Part shown: piece after piece, positions 28,182 through 37,219 of the stretch
Numbering within the stretch: the stretch's first letter is position 1
Layout of the letters: each line of letters begins with the position of its first letter
Origin: Seonamhaeicola maritimus
Lineage (GTDB): Bacteria > Bacteroidota > Bacteroidia > Flavobacteriales > Flavobacteriaceae
Reading direction: 5' to 3'
Assembly (NCBI RefSeq): GCF_008056315.1
Contig: NZ_VRKQ01000010.1
Span: forward strand, 868,001 to 932,000
DNA length: 64,000 nucleotides
Position numbers and translations under genes: made by a program
Notes under the pieces: model-generated
Databases searched by the model: none
Told to the model about the DNA's origin: nothing
Seen by the model: the letters and a program-made list of their open reading frames with translations, nothing else

Positions 28182-30943
28182 ATTTCTTTTTCAGTAAATG
28201 GAAAATCTGGATTACAAATTTCTAAAATAAGCCGTTTCAGTTCGGTTTTGAAACTATTAATTGTTTCTTGGGTGATTAAGGTGTTTTTTTTTGCCCAGGC
28301 CCCAGGTTTGTCCTTTTTGGCAAATTTTAAAAAGCCATTGCCTAAATTTTTAAATGAAATGATGCCAGCTTCCACTGGGAATTTCAGACCTCCAGATTGC
28401 TGCATCATATAGGCATAAGCAAGTACCTGAAAGCTTTTGCTGTACTTTTTATAATCGGTTGAAATGTCTTCCCAGTTTACAATTTCAACATCGCCTTGAT
28501 TTACTTTTCCGGTTTTATAATCAATAATTCTAGTAACACCATTGTATTCATCTACACGGTCTACTTTACCAGTAAGTCTTACTGGAAAATCAAGTTCAGG
28601 AATATCAATAGAAATAGTATTTTCTGCTTCAATTGCAAAAATTTTAATTTGGTTACCAGCTTTTAAATCTTTTATTTCTAGATCTAAAAAGTTTGACACA
28701 TAACGTTTGGCAATTTCAAAAATGATGAGGTTTTTACCTGTTTTTATATCACCTTCTTTAAAGGTGTCTTTAAAATGATGTTTCACGGTTTTAACTATAT
28801 CCTTTTTTAAAGTTTTGATGATTTCGGCAGATAAAAAGGACCCAATTAGGGGCTTGTAAAAATCTTCAAGAGTATTGTGTACAACGGTGCCTAAGGTATT
28901 TGCGGCTACAGTTTCTTCTACCTCATCATGTTCCCTGATTCTCAAAATTTTCTGATAATAAAAGTCTATGGGATTTCTTATATAGTTTGTAAGTGAGGAG
29001 GGTGAAAAACCATTTTCTGCAATCAATTTTAGTTTTTCAATAACATCATCTGTCTTTTCAACAACATTTAAATGGGTTTCAATAACAGGTACTTGAGGCG
29101 ATATAATTTGATGTTCTATTTTATGAATACCTTCAAGTTCTAACTGCGTAATAAATCTGCTTTTTTCTCCACCTGTTAATACATCAGTTTCGGTATTATA
29201 TAGTATATAAACATTTTTGGCACGCTGTAATAAACGATAAAAGTGATAAGTATAGACCGCATCTTTTTCCTTATAAGTAGGAAGTTTATTTTCTAATTTT
29301 ACATCAAATGGAATAAAGGAATTATTACTTTTTCCTGAAGGAAGAATACCTTCGTTTACACCAGAAATAATAACTGTTTCAAAATCTAAAACACGAGATT
29401 CTAACATGCCCATCACCTGTAGTCCTTGTAAAGGCTCTCCTTGAAAGTCTAATGTTTCTGATGAAAGCAGTTCCTTATAAACACTGAATAAAGAAGTAAT
29501 GTCTTTTATATGGTTGAATTCTGAGTTTAGTCTAATCAATTCATTGAATAATTCATGAAATCTGAATAGGTATTCTAATGAAAGTAAATTAGAGGTTTTA
29601 TTTTCATTTAAATACTCTTTAAAAACCAGAATGAGTTGAGAACAATGATTTAAGGAATTACTAATGGAAATGTCCCAATTTGAAAACAATAAATGAATAA
29701 CATCAGATGACTCAGGAGCTATTTGTCTTAGCCTTTCTGTGTTAAGATAAACAAGGTTATTAGTGTCAATAGCCTCAATTATTTTGGATGCGTAATCCAC
29801 AGAATTTACTGTAAAAAGGGGTCTTATAAATTGATGAGAAACAATCTTAATGATGTCTTTATAATAAAACGATTTTGACTGGTTCTTATGAACTTGAAAA
29901 AGCGTCTCAAATAATGAAGCTAAAGCTATAGACTTTAGCGGAAAGCCCATAGTGATATTCAAAGCCTGAATATTTTCTGGTAAAGAGTTTAATGTTGGAA
30001 TCAGTAAGTTTTCATCACCTAAAACCACAGCGGTATTTTGGAGAAAAGCATTGCCATCTTTCAGTTTATTTAAAAGCGAACCAATATATTTAGCTTGCCC
30101 GATACTTTTAGGGATTCCTACAACTGAAATGTTTTTGTTTTTAGAATAGTTATTCGTAATCCAGTTGAAAGGGTGTTTTTTAAAATAAGACCAATTAGTT
30201 ATATGTTGCCTTGAAAATAATGCTGCATCATGTTTAGGGTTGTCCATAAAAACCTGATCTATGTCCCAATATATTTGAGCTAAATCGTTTTGAAGTAATT
30301 CTTGAATTATGGTTTCCTCTGCCGTATTAAGCGCATTAAATCCTAAAAAAATATGTTGCTTATTTGAATTGGCCTGAATATAAGATTCTAAATTTTCAAC
30401 GGCTTCTCTATAAATTAAACCTTGATACCCCGTTTTTTTATTTAAAAGAGTTTCCGTAAAACTGGAGTAGTAACCGTTTAACTTATTCCAGAACGATAAA
30501 TATTTTTTAATGAAATCGGTTTGCTTTTCTTCTTGAGACCAATGGTTATGCTCTATCTCTTTAATAGCACTTAAATAATTGAAAATATTCTTTTGCGGAA
30601 TAAGGAATCGGTCAATTTCATTAAAATCTTGAAGCAATATTTGAGCCCATTTAGAGAAGGATTCAAACGAATCAATCTCCTCTTTTTTAGTTAGTTCTAG
30701 GTAGGTGTTATAAAACTCAAATAGAAGCTCAGTATTGGTAACACTTTTTAGTTCTGATAATTCTTCGACAAACTCTTCAATACTAATTATAGAAGGCGCA
30801 AAAAAATTTTTTTTAGTGATTTGAGATAATTGATGCTTTAAAAATAAACCAGCTCTTTTACTTGGTAGTACAAAGGTTAAGTTAGAGAAGTTTGGGTTCT
30901 TATTATGTAAATCTTTTAAAACATCAAAAATGAATGTAGTCAT
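28178..30943 (-). CDS. AddB-like PD-(D/E)XK nuclease subunit
   Basis: A 921-residue protein. The N-terminal two thirds resemble the degenerate helicase of AddB (FVLPSKRAGLFLKHQL at the Walker A place, VISGVNEGILPSGK near residue 510). The C-terminal nuclease contains TRIIDYKTGKV (catalytic Asp and Lys). Classical AddB has iron-sulfur cysteines around this domain; the matching place here reads NYIRNPIDFYYQ with no Cys, so a cluster is unlikely. It should act with the AddA-like protein encoded at 32563-35694 in processing double-strand breaks. Confidence 0.85.
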   Translation of the reverse strand: MTTFIFDVLKDLHNKNPNFSNLTFVLPSKRAGLFLKHQLSQITKKNFFAPSIISIEEFVEELSELKSVTNTELLFEFYNTYLELTKKEEIDSFESFSKWAQILLQDFNEIDRFLIPQKNIFNYLSAIKEIEHNHWSQEEKQTDFIKKYLSFWNKLNGYYSSFTETLLNKKTGYQGLIYREAVENLESYIQANSNKQHIFLGFNALNTAEETIIQELLQNDLAQIYWDIDQVFMDNPKHDAALFSRQHITNWSYFKKHPFNWITNNYSKNKNISVVGIPKSIGQAKYIGSLLNKLKDGNAFLQNTAVVLGDENLLIPTLNSLPENIQALNITMGFPLKSIALASLFETLFQVHKNQSKSFYYKDIIKIVSHQFIRPLFTVNSVDYASKIIEAIDTNNLVYLNTERLRQIAPESSDVIHLLFSNWDISISNSLNHCSQLILVFKEYLNENKTSNLLSLEYLFRFHELFNELIRLNSEFNHIKDITSLFSVYKELLSSETLDFQGEPLQGLQVMGMLESRVLDFETVIISGVNEGILPSGKSNNSFIPFDVKLENKLPTYKEKDAVYTYHFYRLLQRAKNVYILYNTETDVLTGGEKSRFITQLELEGIHKIEHQIISPQVPVIETHLNVVEKTDDVIEKLKLIAENGFSPSSLTNYIRNPIDFYYQKILRIREHDEVEETVAANTLGTVVHNTLEDFYKPLIGSFLSAEIIKTLKKDIVKTVKHHFKDTFKEGDIKTGKNLIIFEIAKRYVSNFLDLEIKDLKAGNQIKIFAIEAENTISIDIPELDFPVRLTGKVDRVDEYNGVTRIIDYKTGKVNQGDVEIVNWEDISTDYKKYSKSFQVLAYAYMMQQSGGLKFPVEAGIISFKNLGNGFLKFAKKDKPGAWAKKNTLITQETINSFKTELKRLILEICNPDFPFTEKEI

Positions 30944-30954
30944 TGTATAAAAAT

Positions 30955-30987
30955 AAAAAACGCTTCGGGATTCCCGAAGCGTTTTTT
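30955..30987. terminator. Bidirectional Rho-independent terminator
   Basis: AAAAAACGCTTCGGG and CCCGAAGCGTTTTTT form a perfect 15-bp stem with loop ATT. A-runs and T-runs flank it on both strands. It ends the ompA-family message before the AddB-like gene, so the latter probably has its own promoter. Confidence 0.95.
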
Positions 30988-31013
30988 AAAAAGTTATTTA
31001 TTGAATTAACAAA

Positions 31014-32372
31014 TTATTTTGCTAAGTTAATTTCTACTCTTCTGTTTTGAGCTCTACCAGCTCTTGTTTTGTTAGAAGCAACTGGATTAGACTCACCATA
31101 ACCTTTAGAAGATAATCTGAATTGATCAACTCCGTTAGAAGTTAAGTAATCTTTAACTGCAGCAGCTCTAGCTTCAGAAAGACTTTGGTTTAATTTTTCA
31201 CTACCCACGCTATCAGTATGTCCTTCAACAGTAAACTTAGAATTAGGATACTCGTTAAGGATTTTTATGATATCTGCTAGTACTTCGGCAGACTCATCTT
31301 TGATAGAAGATTTACCTGTATCAAAGTTGATAGTTTTAGCGTACTCATTTAAAGTTTTTTGAACTTCTTCAGTTACTTCAGGACATCCATTGTTAGCAAC
31401 AGTACCTTTAACATCTGGACATTTATCGTCTTTATCTAAAACACCGTCACCGTCAGTATCTGGCCATGGGCAACCTTTGTTAGCAGCAGGTCCTGCAGTG
31501 TTAGGACATTTATCATCTCCATCAGTTATACCGTCACCGTCAGCATCAGGACAACCATCTAAAGCTTTTAAACCAGCTACAGTAGGACATTTATCTTTGT
31601 TATCAGCAATACCATCGCCATCAGAATCAGGACAACCGTTTAATTCAGCTAAACCAGCTTCATTAGGACAATCATCTTTACTATCTTCAATACCGTCCCC
31701 ATCAGAATCAGGACAACCATTGAAAGCTTCTAAACCAGCTACGTCTGGACAAGCATCGTCTTTGTCATAGATACCATCACCATCTGTATCAGTTCCACCA
31801 AATTTGATAGAAAGACCAGCAGTGTGTTGGAAGTGAGTGTCTAAGTAATCTTCAAAAGCATGTTTGTATGCAGTTTGAAGTGTGAAACCAATGTTTTCGT
31901 TAAACCAAATGTTTAACCCTAAAGTACCGTTTAAAGTACCTGCACCAATTTCATCAACCCAAGTATAACCACCACCTACACCTAAATAAGGATCAAGAGT
32001 AGTGCCTTGTTTGAAGTTGTACTTAATAGTACCATCAATACCGTAGTAAGATAAATCATCTACTGAGTTACCTTCTCCCCAAGTATCAATTTTGTTTAAT
32101 GAACCAGCAGCGCCAAAAGAAAAACCGTCACCTAAATATTTAGATACAGAGATTGTTGATAATGAAGGAAGTATGTTCCAGTTATCAACATCTGCGAATT
32201 TGTCGAAAATAGATTCGCCAAATGGGGCTCCGTCTCCATTAGGGTGGGCATCAACTGCATTAACTCCAATGGTAATTTGCCATGGATTGTTTTTGTCTTG
32301 AGCATCTGCGTAATTGTAACCAAGTACAAGAACAAACGCTAACAATAATCTGCTAAGATTTTTCATATTCAA
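31014..32372 (-). CDS. OmpA-family porin with TSP3 calcium-binding repeats
   Basis: A 452-residue outer-membrane protein with a signal peptide (cleavage near NYADAQ). Residues about 25-190 form the eight-strand beta-barrel. Residues about 193-325 contain five thrombospondin type-3 units (DxDGDGxxD...C), which bind calcium. The last 115 residues are an OmpA peptidoglycan-binding domain ([38 protein letters not shown]). It anchors the outer membrane to the cell wall and is usually abundant. It interrupts the addA-like/addB-like pair, and a promoter upstream plus a terminator downstream make it a separate transcript. Confidence 0.95.
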   Translation of the reverse strand: MNMKNLSRLLLAFVLVLGYNYADAQDKNNPWQITIGVNAVDAHPNGDGAPFGESIFDKFADVDNWNILPSLSTISVSKYLGDGFSFGAAGSLNKIDTWGEGNSVDDLSYYGIDGTIKYNFKQGTTLDPYLGVGGGYTWVDEIGAGTLNGTLGLNIWFNENIGFTLQTAYKHAFEDYLDTHFQHTAGLSIKFGGTDTDGDGIYDKDDACPDVAGLEAFNGCPDSDGDGIEDSKDDCPNEAGLAELNGCPDSDGDGIADNKDKCPTVAGLKALDGCPDADGDGITDGDDKCPNTAGPAANKGCPWPDTDGDGVLDKDDKCPDVKGTVANNGCPEVTEEVQKTLNEYAKTINFDTGKSSIKDESAEVLADIIKILNEYPNSKFTVEGHTDSVGSEKLNQSLSEARAAAVKDYLTSNGVDQFRLSSKGYGESNPVASNKTRAGRAQNRRVEINLAK

Positions 32373-32434
32373 AAGTTTAATTTTTAAGTGTTAATTGTAA
32401 ACAAAAGTAAGTTGTTAAATGTTATTAACAAAGA

Positions 32435-32442
32435 CAAATATA
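32435..32442 (-). promoter_or_regulatory. Promoter -7 box for the OmpA-family gene
   Basis: TATATTTG on the minus strand fits TAnnTTTG exactly, giving a leader of about 55 bases before the ATG at 32372. A TTTTG upstream is closer than the usual -33 spacing. Confidence 0.6.
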
Positions 32443-32562
32443 TAAAAAAATCGTACAAAAGTGCGGTTCATCGATAGTTCAGGACGATTTTAGATAATAT
32501 ATTCATTCTTTTCAATTAGTTTAGACCCTATTAAGTAGTTTAAGTCACATTTGTAAGTATTC

Positions 32563-35500
32563 TTACAATGTTTTAATTGAAATTTGTTCATTAATATATA
32601 CTAAAATTTTATCTATTACTTTGAATTTCATTTCTTCAAGTACATCTTGGTAAGATTGTAACTGCTGTACATGCTTTTTGTCATGGTTTCCCGTTTTGTA
32701 ATCAATAATTACAGCTTCATTATTGTTATTAATATTAATTCTATCAGGTCTTAGTATCATTCCTTCTTTAGTAATTATATCACGTTCATTATATATGGTG
32801 TGGCTTGAATTATAATATTCAGTCAGAAGCGGATGGGTTACAATTTCAGATATCATTATTTTTAAACCTTTTGACTGTTCTTTATTTATTAGAGAAGCAT
32901 CAATGAACTTATTTATAACAATATCTACATCATCCTTAATTTTAATTTGGGACATTATATTATGGATAAGGTTTCCTTTTTCAATAGCCTCTTTTTGATG
33001 TGTATCCCATAATAGACCTGCTTTTGTAACTACTTTAATATTATGATCTTCTTTTGAAGTTGAAATAAATTCGTTTTGTAGAACCGTATTTTCTTTTACT
33101 AATGTTGTTTTTGATGTTCTATCTGCCTTACCAAAACTATAAGTAAGTTGCACTTCATTCCAAACACTTTTATGTATTAGGTAATTGATAAACATGCCAG
33201 AGTATTTTTTTGTGTTAATCAAACCTTTAGCTGATATATCTTTTTTTGATATAATATATAACTGTTCTACAGCTCTAGTTAAAACCACGTATAATAAATT
33301 AATATTGTCTAATTCTAATTCTGACTGGTGCTGATTAAAAATTCTTAATCCTTCGTCACCGTATTGCTCAAAATCTTTATTATAATTTAATAAGGTATTA
33401 GAAAAACCATGGTAATGTTCTTTATTCAATCTAAACCATGCTTTAGGCTCCACTTCTTTATATATATCTAAATCTGCATAAGGGAAAATAACCACTGGAA
33501 ATTCCAATCCTTTAGATTTATGAATGGTCATAATCTGAACCGCATTTTGTTCTTTAGGTGTAACTATGCTTAATGAATCTTTTTTCTTATCAAAATAATC
33601 TAGGAAAGCGGAAATATCAGAACCTTTCTTTTGTGAAAATTCTAAAACAATGTCTAAGAAATACTGAATATAGGCATTGGATGTCTTCACCAAATTAAAA
33701 CCTCTAACAATAGTTTCAGCTAAATCATAAAGTGGAAGTTGAATAATACTATTGTTTATATAAATGTTGTAAGCCTCAAAACTTTTGAAAAGTTCAGCTA
33801 TTGTCAAATCTAAATGTGTTGAAAAGAAATGATGTTTGTCTTTAATATCCAACAAGGTGGTTAAAAAGTTTAAAGCCGAAACTTTGACCTCATTGTTTTT
33901 AGGCTGAATGAGTAACTTTAAAACATCATTTATGAAATTGACTTCAGGTGAATTACTAATTAATAAGGTTTCAGATGATACTATTGATATTTGATGTTGG
34001 CTCAAATAATTGGCAACCGCAACCCCTTCCTTCTTTTTTCTTACTAAAACACAAATATCTTCTAGTTGAAAACCTCTATTAAGACAATATTTAATTTTAT
34101 CTAAAACTGAAGTTGTAAAGCATTCGTCTCGGTCATCTGATTTATCAAAATCCAAAAACGATAATTCTAGATACCCAGCTTCTTCTAAAAAAGATTCTTG
34201 ATAACCATTTCTATAAAGATCTTGATAATCCTCATTTGTAATAACATTATGAGATAAAAACTTAAAAAAACTATTATTAAAGTTTACAATCTCTTTAAAA
34301 CTACGGTAGTTAGTTGGTAAATTTTCAACTTCTTTTTCAATGTAAAACGGATTTTCATCATTGAATAAACCAATAAATTGTTCTGCTTTACCTCCGCGCC
34401 AGCGGTAAATAGCTTGTTTAGCATCACCAACTAACATGGTGCTTCCGTTTTCAGTAGACAGCGCATTGTTTAATAACGGAATTAAATTCTGCCATTGATT
34501 AACAGATGTGTCTTGAAACTCATCGATAAAATAATGCTTAAATTTTTCACCAATACGCTCATAAATGAATGGTGTAGGTTGCCCCTTTATTTGGTTGCTA
34601 ATAATGGTATTGAATTCTGAGATGAGCATTTTGTTTTGCTCCTCTTTTAGTAGTTTTAATTCATTATTAATGGCGTTTAAAACAGAAAGAGGGGTAATAT
34701 TTTTATAAAAATTTTTCAAAAACTTAAGGTGAAAAACCAGTGCTTTTACTGTTTTAAAGGTTATTCCTATTTCAGGTAAAATGGCGTCTATAGTATTTGC
34801 TAAAGCAGGATCAATTTTTGCAGAATACAACCCTTTTCTTTCTGTAATGTTTTCTTCAAGTTTATTATTGTAAAGACCATCTAGCTTTAATTGTGTAGCT
34901 TTTTCAAAATGATTAGGCAATGTACTTCTTGTAAAATCTTTATGTTCCAAACCTGCCTCATCAATTAAAGTTAAAGCATTTTGTGCATGTACTGTAATAG
35001 AATTTTCAGCAGCAACAATATCCTTTTTTAACTGTGCTTTAAGCGTTTTAAAACCATCAAGTGTTTTATGAGTTAAGGTTTCAATGAAGGGGATGTCATT
35101 TTCATTCACTAATAGTTTTGCGACCTTATTAAAGTCTAATGCCACATCCCAACTTTTATCATCATCGGCTTTTTCTATGGCAAATTCAACCAAAACATTT
35201 GTAAGAGCGTCATTAGTCCCAGCCTTAGAAATTAAACTGTCTACGGCTTGGTTCAGCAAGTCATCTTGATCTAATTCAACATCAAAATTTAAAGGGAGTT
35301 TTAAATCGTAAGCAAAAGTTCGTATTAATTTATGTGTAAAGCCGTCAATGGTAGAAATATCAAAAGCAGCATAATTAAAGATAATGGTATTAAGAATATT
35401 TTTAGACTTGCTATGTATAATGTTCGGAGCCATTTGTAACTCGTCACAAATGGTAATAAACATACTGTTTGAGTCAAGTAAAATATTCTCGTCAGAAAAT

Positions 35501-35694
35501 TGTTTGAGCGTTTCAATAATACGTTCTTTCATTTCGGTTACCGCTTTGTTGGTAAACGTAATGGCAAGAATATGCTTAAACCTTTCTGGGTTGGTAGACT
35601 TGAATAAAACCTTCAAATATTCCTTTACCAATGTAAATGTTTTTCCACTTCCAGCAGAAGCATTGTAAATGGTAAAAGAACTAGGTTTATTCAT
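32563..35694 (-). CDS. AddA-like UvrD-family helicase-nuclease
   Basis: A 1043-residue protein with the Walker A motif ASAGSGKT near the start, DEFQDTS (Walker B), KQAIYRWRGG and a helicase motif with TIHKSKGLEFPVV. A C-terminal PD-(D/E)XK nuclease carries IIDYKTGNHD. This is the AddA/RecB type of double-strand-break processing enzyme, unwinding and trimming DNA ends for RecA. The AddB-like partner is encoded downstream on the same strand, beyond the OmpA gene. Confidence 0.9.
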   Translation of the reverse strand: MNKPSSFTIYNASAGSGKTFTLVKEYLKVLFKSTNPERFKHILAITFTNKAVTEMKERIIETLKQFSDENILLDSNSMFITICDELQMAPNIIHSKSKNILNTIIFNYAAFDISTIDGFTHKLIRTFAYDLKLPLNFDVELDQDDLLNQAVDSLISKAGTNDALTNVLVEFAIEKADDDKSWDVALDFNKVAKLLVNENDIPFIETLTHKTLDGFKTLKAQLKKDIVAAENSITVHAQNALTLIDEAGLEHKDFTRSTLPNHFEKATQLKLDGLYNNKLEENITERKGLYSAKIDPALANTIDAILPEIGITFKTVKALVFHLKFLKNFYKNITPLSVLNAINNELKLLKEEQNKMLISEFNTIISNQIKGQPTPFIYERIGEKFKHYFIDEFQDTSVNQWQNLIPLLNNALSTENGSTMLVGDAKQAIYRWRGGKAEQFIGLFNDENPFYIEKEVENLPTNYRSFKEIVNFNNSFFKFLSHNVITNEDYQDLYRNGYQESFLEEAGYLELSFLDFDKSDDRDECFTTSVLDKIKYCLNRGFQLEDICVLVRKKKEGVAVANYLSQHQISIVSSETLLISNSPEVNFINDVLKLLIQPKNNEVKVSALNFLTTLLDIKDKHHFFSTHLDLTIAELFKSFEAYNIYINNSIIQLPLYDLAETIVRGFNLVKTSNAYIQYFLDIVLEFSQKKGSDISAFLDYFDKKKDSLSIVTPKEQNAVQIMTIHKSKGLEFPVVIFPYADLDIYKEVEPKAWFRLNKEHYHGFSNTLLNYNKDFEQYGDEGLRIFNQHQSELELDNINLLYVVLTRAVEQLYIISKKDISAKGLINTKKYSGMFINYLIHKSVWNEVQLTYSFGKADRTSKTTLVKENTVLQNEFISTSKEDHNIKVVTKAGLLWDTHQKEAIEKGNLIHNIMSQIKIKDDVDIVINKFIDASLINKEQSKGLKIMISEIVTHPLLTEYYNSSHTIYNERDIITKEGMILRPDRININNNNEAVIIDYKTGNHDKKHVQQLQSYQDVLEEMKFKVIDKILVYINEQISIKTL

Positions 35695-35773
35695 AAATTG
35701 TAAATTGCTACAAGATAAAAACTATCAATGGTTTCATAACAATTAATTATTTTTAATTGAAGCCATTTATACG

Positions 35774-35781
35774 TAAATTTG
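35774..35781 (+). promoter_or_regulatory. Promoter -7 box for superoxide dismutase
   Basis: TAAATTTG fits TAnnTTTG exactly and lies 38 bases upstream of the ATG at 35818. Confidence 0.6.
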
Positions 35782-35817
35782 AAATGAAATTAATTACAAA
35801 TAATAAAACAAGAAATT

Positions 35818-36426
35818 ATGGCTTTTGAATTACCAGATTTAGGATATGCGTATGATGCATTGGAACCACACATGGATGCTCGTACTATGGAGATACATCA
35901 TTCTAAGCACCACGCAGGATATACAAATAATTTAAATAACGCAATTGCGGGAACAGATTTAGAAGGGCAATCAATAGAAGATATCCTTACTAATTTAGAT
36001 ATGGATAACGGCGCTGTTAGAAATAATGGTGGCGGGTATTACAACCACTCTCTATTCTGGACAGTTATGAACCCGGAAGATAGAGGTTATTTATCAGGAG
36101 AGTTAAAAGATGCTATAGAAGCAACTTATGGGTCTAAAGACGAATTTATTGCAGCATTCAGTAAAGCAGCAGCAACGCGTTTTGGGTCAGGTTGGGCTTG
36201 GTTATGTGTTCATAAAGGTGGTAAAATAGAAATCTGCTCTACACCAAATCAAGATAATCCGTTAATGCCAGGAGTAAGCTGTGGCGGCACTCCAATTTTA
36301 GGATTAGATGTTTGGGAGCATGCATACTACTTAAACTATCAAAACAGACGTCCAGATTACATCAGTGCATTTTTTAATGTAATTAACTGGAATGAAGTAG
36401 AAAGACGTTACGCAGAAGCGAAATAA
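35818..36426 (+). CDS. Iron/manganese superoxide dismutase
   Basis: A 202-residue, full-length Fe/Mn superoxide dismutase. The four metal ligands are visible in order: His in EIHHSKHH, His in YYNHSLFW, and Asp and His in [17 protein letters not shown] precedes the second half. There is no signal peptide, so it acts in the cytoplasm to disproportionate superoxide. The metal preference cannot be decided from the sequence alone. It is monocistronic, with a promoter box upstream and a terminator 25 bases after the stop. Confidence 0.96.
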   Translation: MAFELPDLGYAYDALEPHMDARTMEIHHSKHHAGYTNNLNNAIAGTDLEGQSIEDILTNLDMDNGAVRNNGGGYYNHSLFWTVMNPEDRGYLSGELKDAIEATYGSKDEFIAAFSKAAATRFGSGWAWLCVHKGGKIEICSTPNQDNPLMPGVSCGGTPILGLDVWEHAYYLNYQNRRPDYISAFFNVINWNEVERRYAEAK

Positions 36427-36450
36427 TCAAATATACTTTTAAGTGTTAAG

Positions 36451-36484
36451 GTCGTTTAGGAAGTTTTTCTAGACGACTTTTTTT
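36451..36484 (+). terminator. Terminator of the superoxide dismutase gene
   Basis: GTCGTTTAG and CTAGACGAC pair over nine positions (one G-U), followed by seven T. Confidence 0.85.
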
Positions 36485-36486
36485 AT

Positions 36487-36520
36487 GGCGTTACCCAAGG
36501 GTCGGGCTTTCGGTAGTCGC
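36487..36520. repeat. Interspersed intergenic repeat, copy 1
   Basis: GGCGTTACCCAAGGGTCGGG followed by CTTTCGGTAGTCGC. A related copy with the same GGCGTTACCC...GGGTCGxGCTTT frame occurs after the pyruvate kinase gene at 46051. Repeats of this kind are common after genes in Flavobacteriaceae; their function is unknown. Confidence 0.6.
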
Positions 36521-36624
36521 TTTTTTGTATTTCTGTAATTCCTGCTAGGGCAGGATTCCATAAACATAAAAGAGCTCCAACAATACCTCAATCCCTAACG
36601 CAAAAACAGAGCCTAATAAAAATG

Positions 36625-36694
36625 AAAAAGGTGAACGAGAATGTTCACCTTTTTGCCCCAAATCTACCATAAACTTAACCTACTTATGTTATGG
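36625..36694 (-). ncRNA. Putative small RNA, copy 1 of 3
   Basis: Read on the minus strand, a 70-base block runs from CCATAACATAAGTAGG through GATTTGGGGCAAAAAGG to the terminator hairpin GGTGAAC-ATTCTC-GTTCACC and a T-run. The block is nearly identical in three copies spaced exactly 205 bases apart. A weak -7-like TATTTTTA lies about 14 bases upstream. There is no reading frame. It might belong to a described Bacteroidetes structured-RNA family such as Flavo-1, which I cannot verify here. Confidence 0.6.
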
Positions 36695-36829
36695 TGACAC
36701 TAAAAATATAGAAGAGATCGAGTAAAAAAAAATATTTTAGTCCAACTACTTATATATTAGCTTAAACGGATTTTTAATAACTGTGATAATGAGAGAGGTA
36801 GAACAGAAAAAAATAGAATTAGACATAAA

Positions 36830-36899
36830 AAAAAGGTGAACGAGAATGTTCACCTTTTTGCCCCAAATCTACCATGAACTTAACCTACTTATGTTATGG
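36830..36899 (-). ncRNA. Putative small RNA, copy 2 of 3
   Basis: The best-supported copy. An exact -7 box (TACATTTG on the minus strand, 36905-36912) predicts transcription from about 36898, where the conserved CCATAAC block begins. The block ends in the same GGTGAAC/GTTCACC hairpin followed by eight T on the minus strand. Promoter, conserved body and terminator fit a transcript of about 70 nucleotides. Confidence 0.68.
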
Positions 36900-36904
36900 T
36901 ATTT

Positions 36905-36912
36905 CAAATGTA
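36905..36912 (-). promoter_or_regulatory. Promoter -7 box of small RNA copy 2
   Basis: TACATTTG on the minus strand, placing the first transcribed base at the start of the conserved block. Confidence 0.55.
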
Positions 36913-37034
36913 TTGAAGTAGATAGCTTGAATAAAAAAATATTAGTCGAACTACTTATAAATTAGCTTAAATGAAATTTGGAGAATTTATTTAAAAATGA
37001 AATAATTTATACAATAGGAGAATAAATCGCATAA

Positions 37035-37104
37035 AAAAAGGCGAACGAGAGTTCACCTTTTTTTGCCCCAAATCTACCATGAACTTAACCTACTTATGTT
37101 ATGG
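37035..37104 (-). ncRNA. Putative small RNA, copy 3 of 3
   Basis: Same body as copies 1 and 2. The terminator stem reads GGTGAAC-TCTC-GTTCGCC on the minus strand, so the one substitution keeps pairing as U-G in the minus-strand RNA but would give a C-A mismatch in a plus-strand RNA. This supports the minus strand as the sense strand. TAACTTGG, one mismatch from the -7 consensus, lies five bases upstream. Seven T follow the stem. Confidence 0.6.
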
Positions 37105-37219
37105 TGACACCAAGTTAGATGTAATTTATATAATCCGTCTATTTTTTAGACAAAATGCATATATATCAGACGAAATGTATATTTTTTAGATTAAGTGTCT
37201 AAAAATAAAAAGTGGTCAA

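Larger units (their letters stand above)
36625..37111. repeat. 205-bp tandem repeat array (three units)
   Basis: The conserved block ends at 36694, 36899 and 37104, exactly 205 bases apart. The spacers are diverged but still share a segment like AGTCnAACTACTTATAnATTAG. The array fills the gene-free stretch between the superoxide dismutase and purF. Confidence 0.85.

Noticed and set aside
31390-31770. Long plus-strand open frame opposite the OmpA-family gene
   Set aside because: It is the antisense shadow of the TSP3 repeats (periodic Pro/Ser-rich product) and has no start context.
36625-37111. Possible CRISPR array
   Set aside because: Only three repeats of about 70 bases at 205-base spacing, spacers much longer than repeats and related to each other, no cas genes. 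A terminator and promoter in each unit fit RNA genes better.
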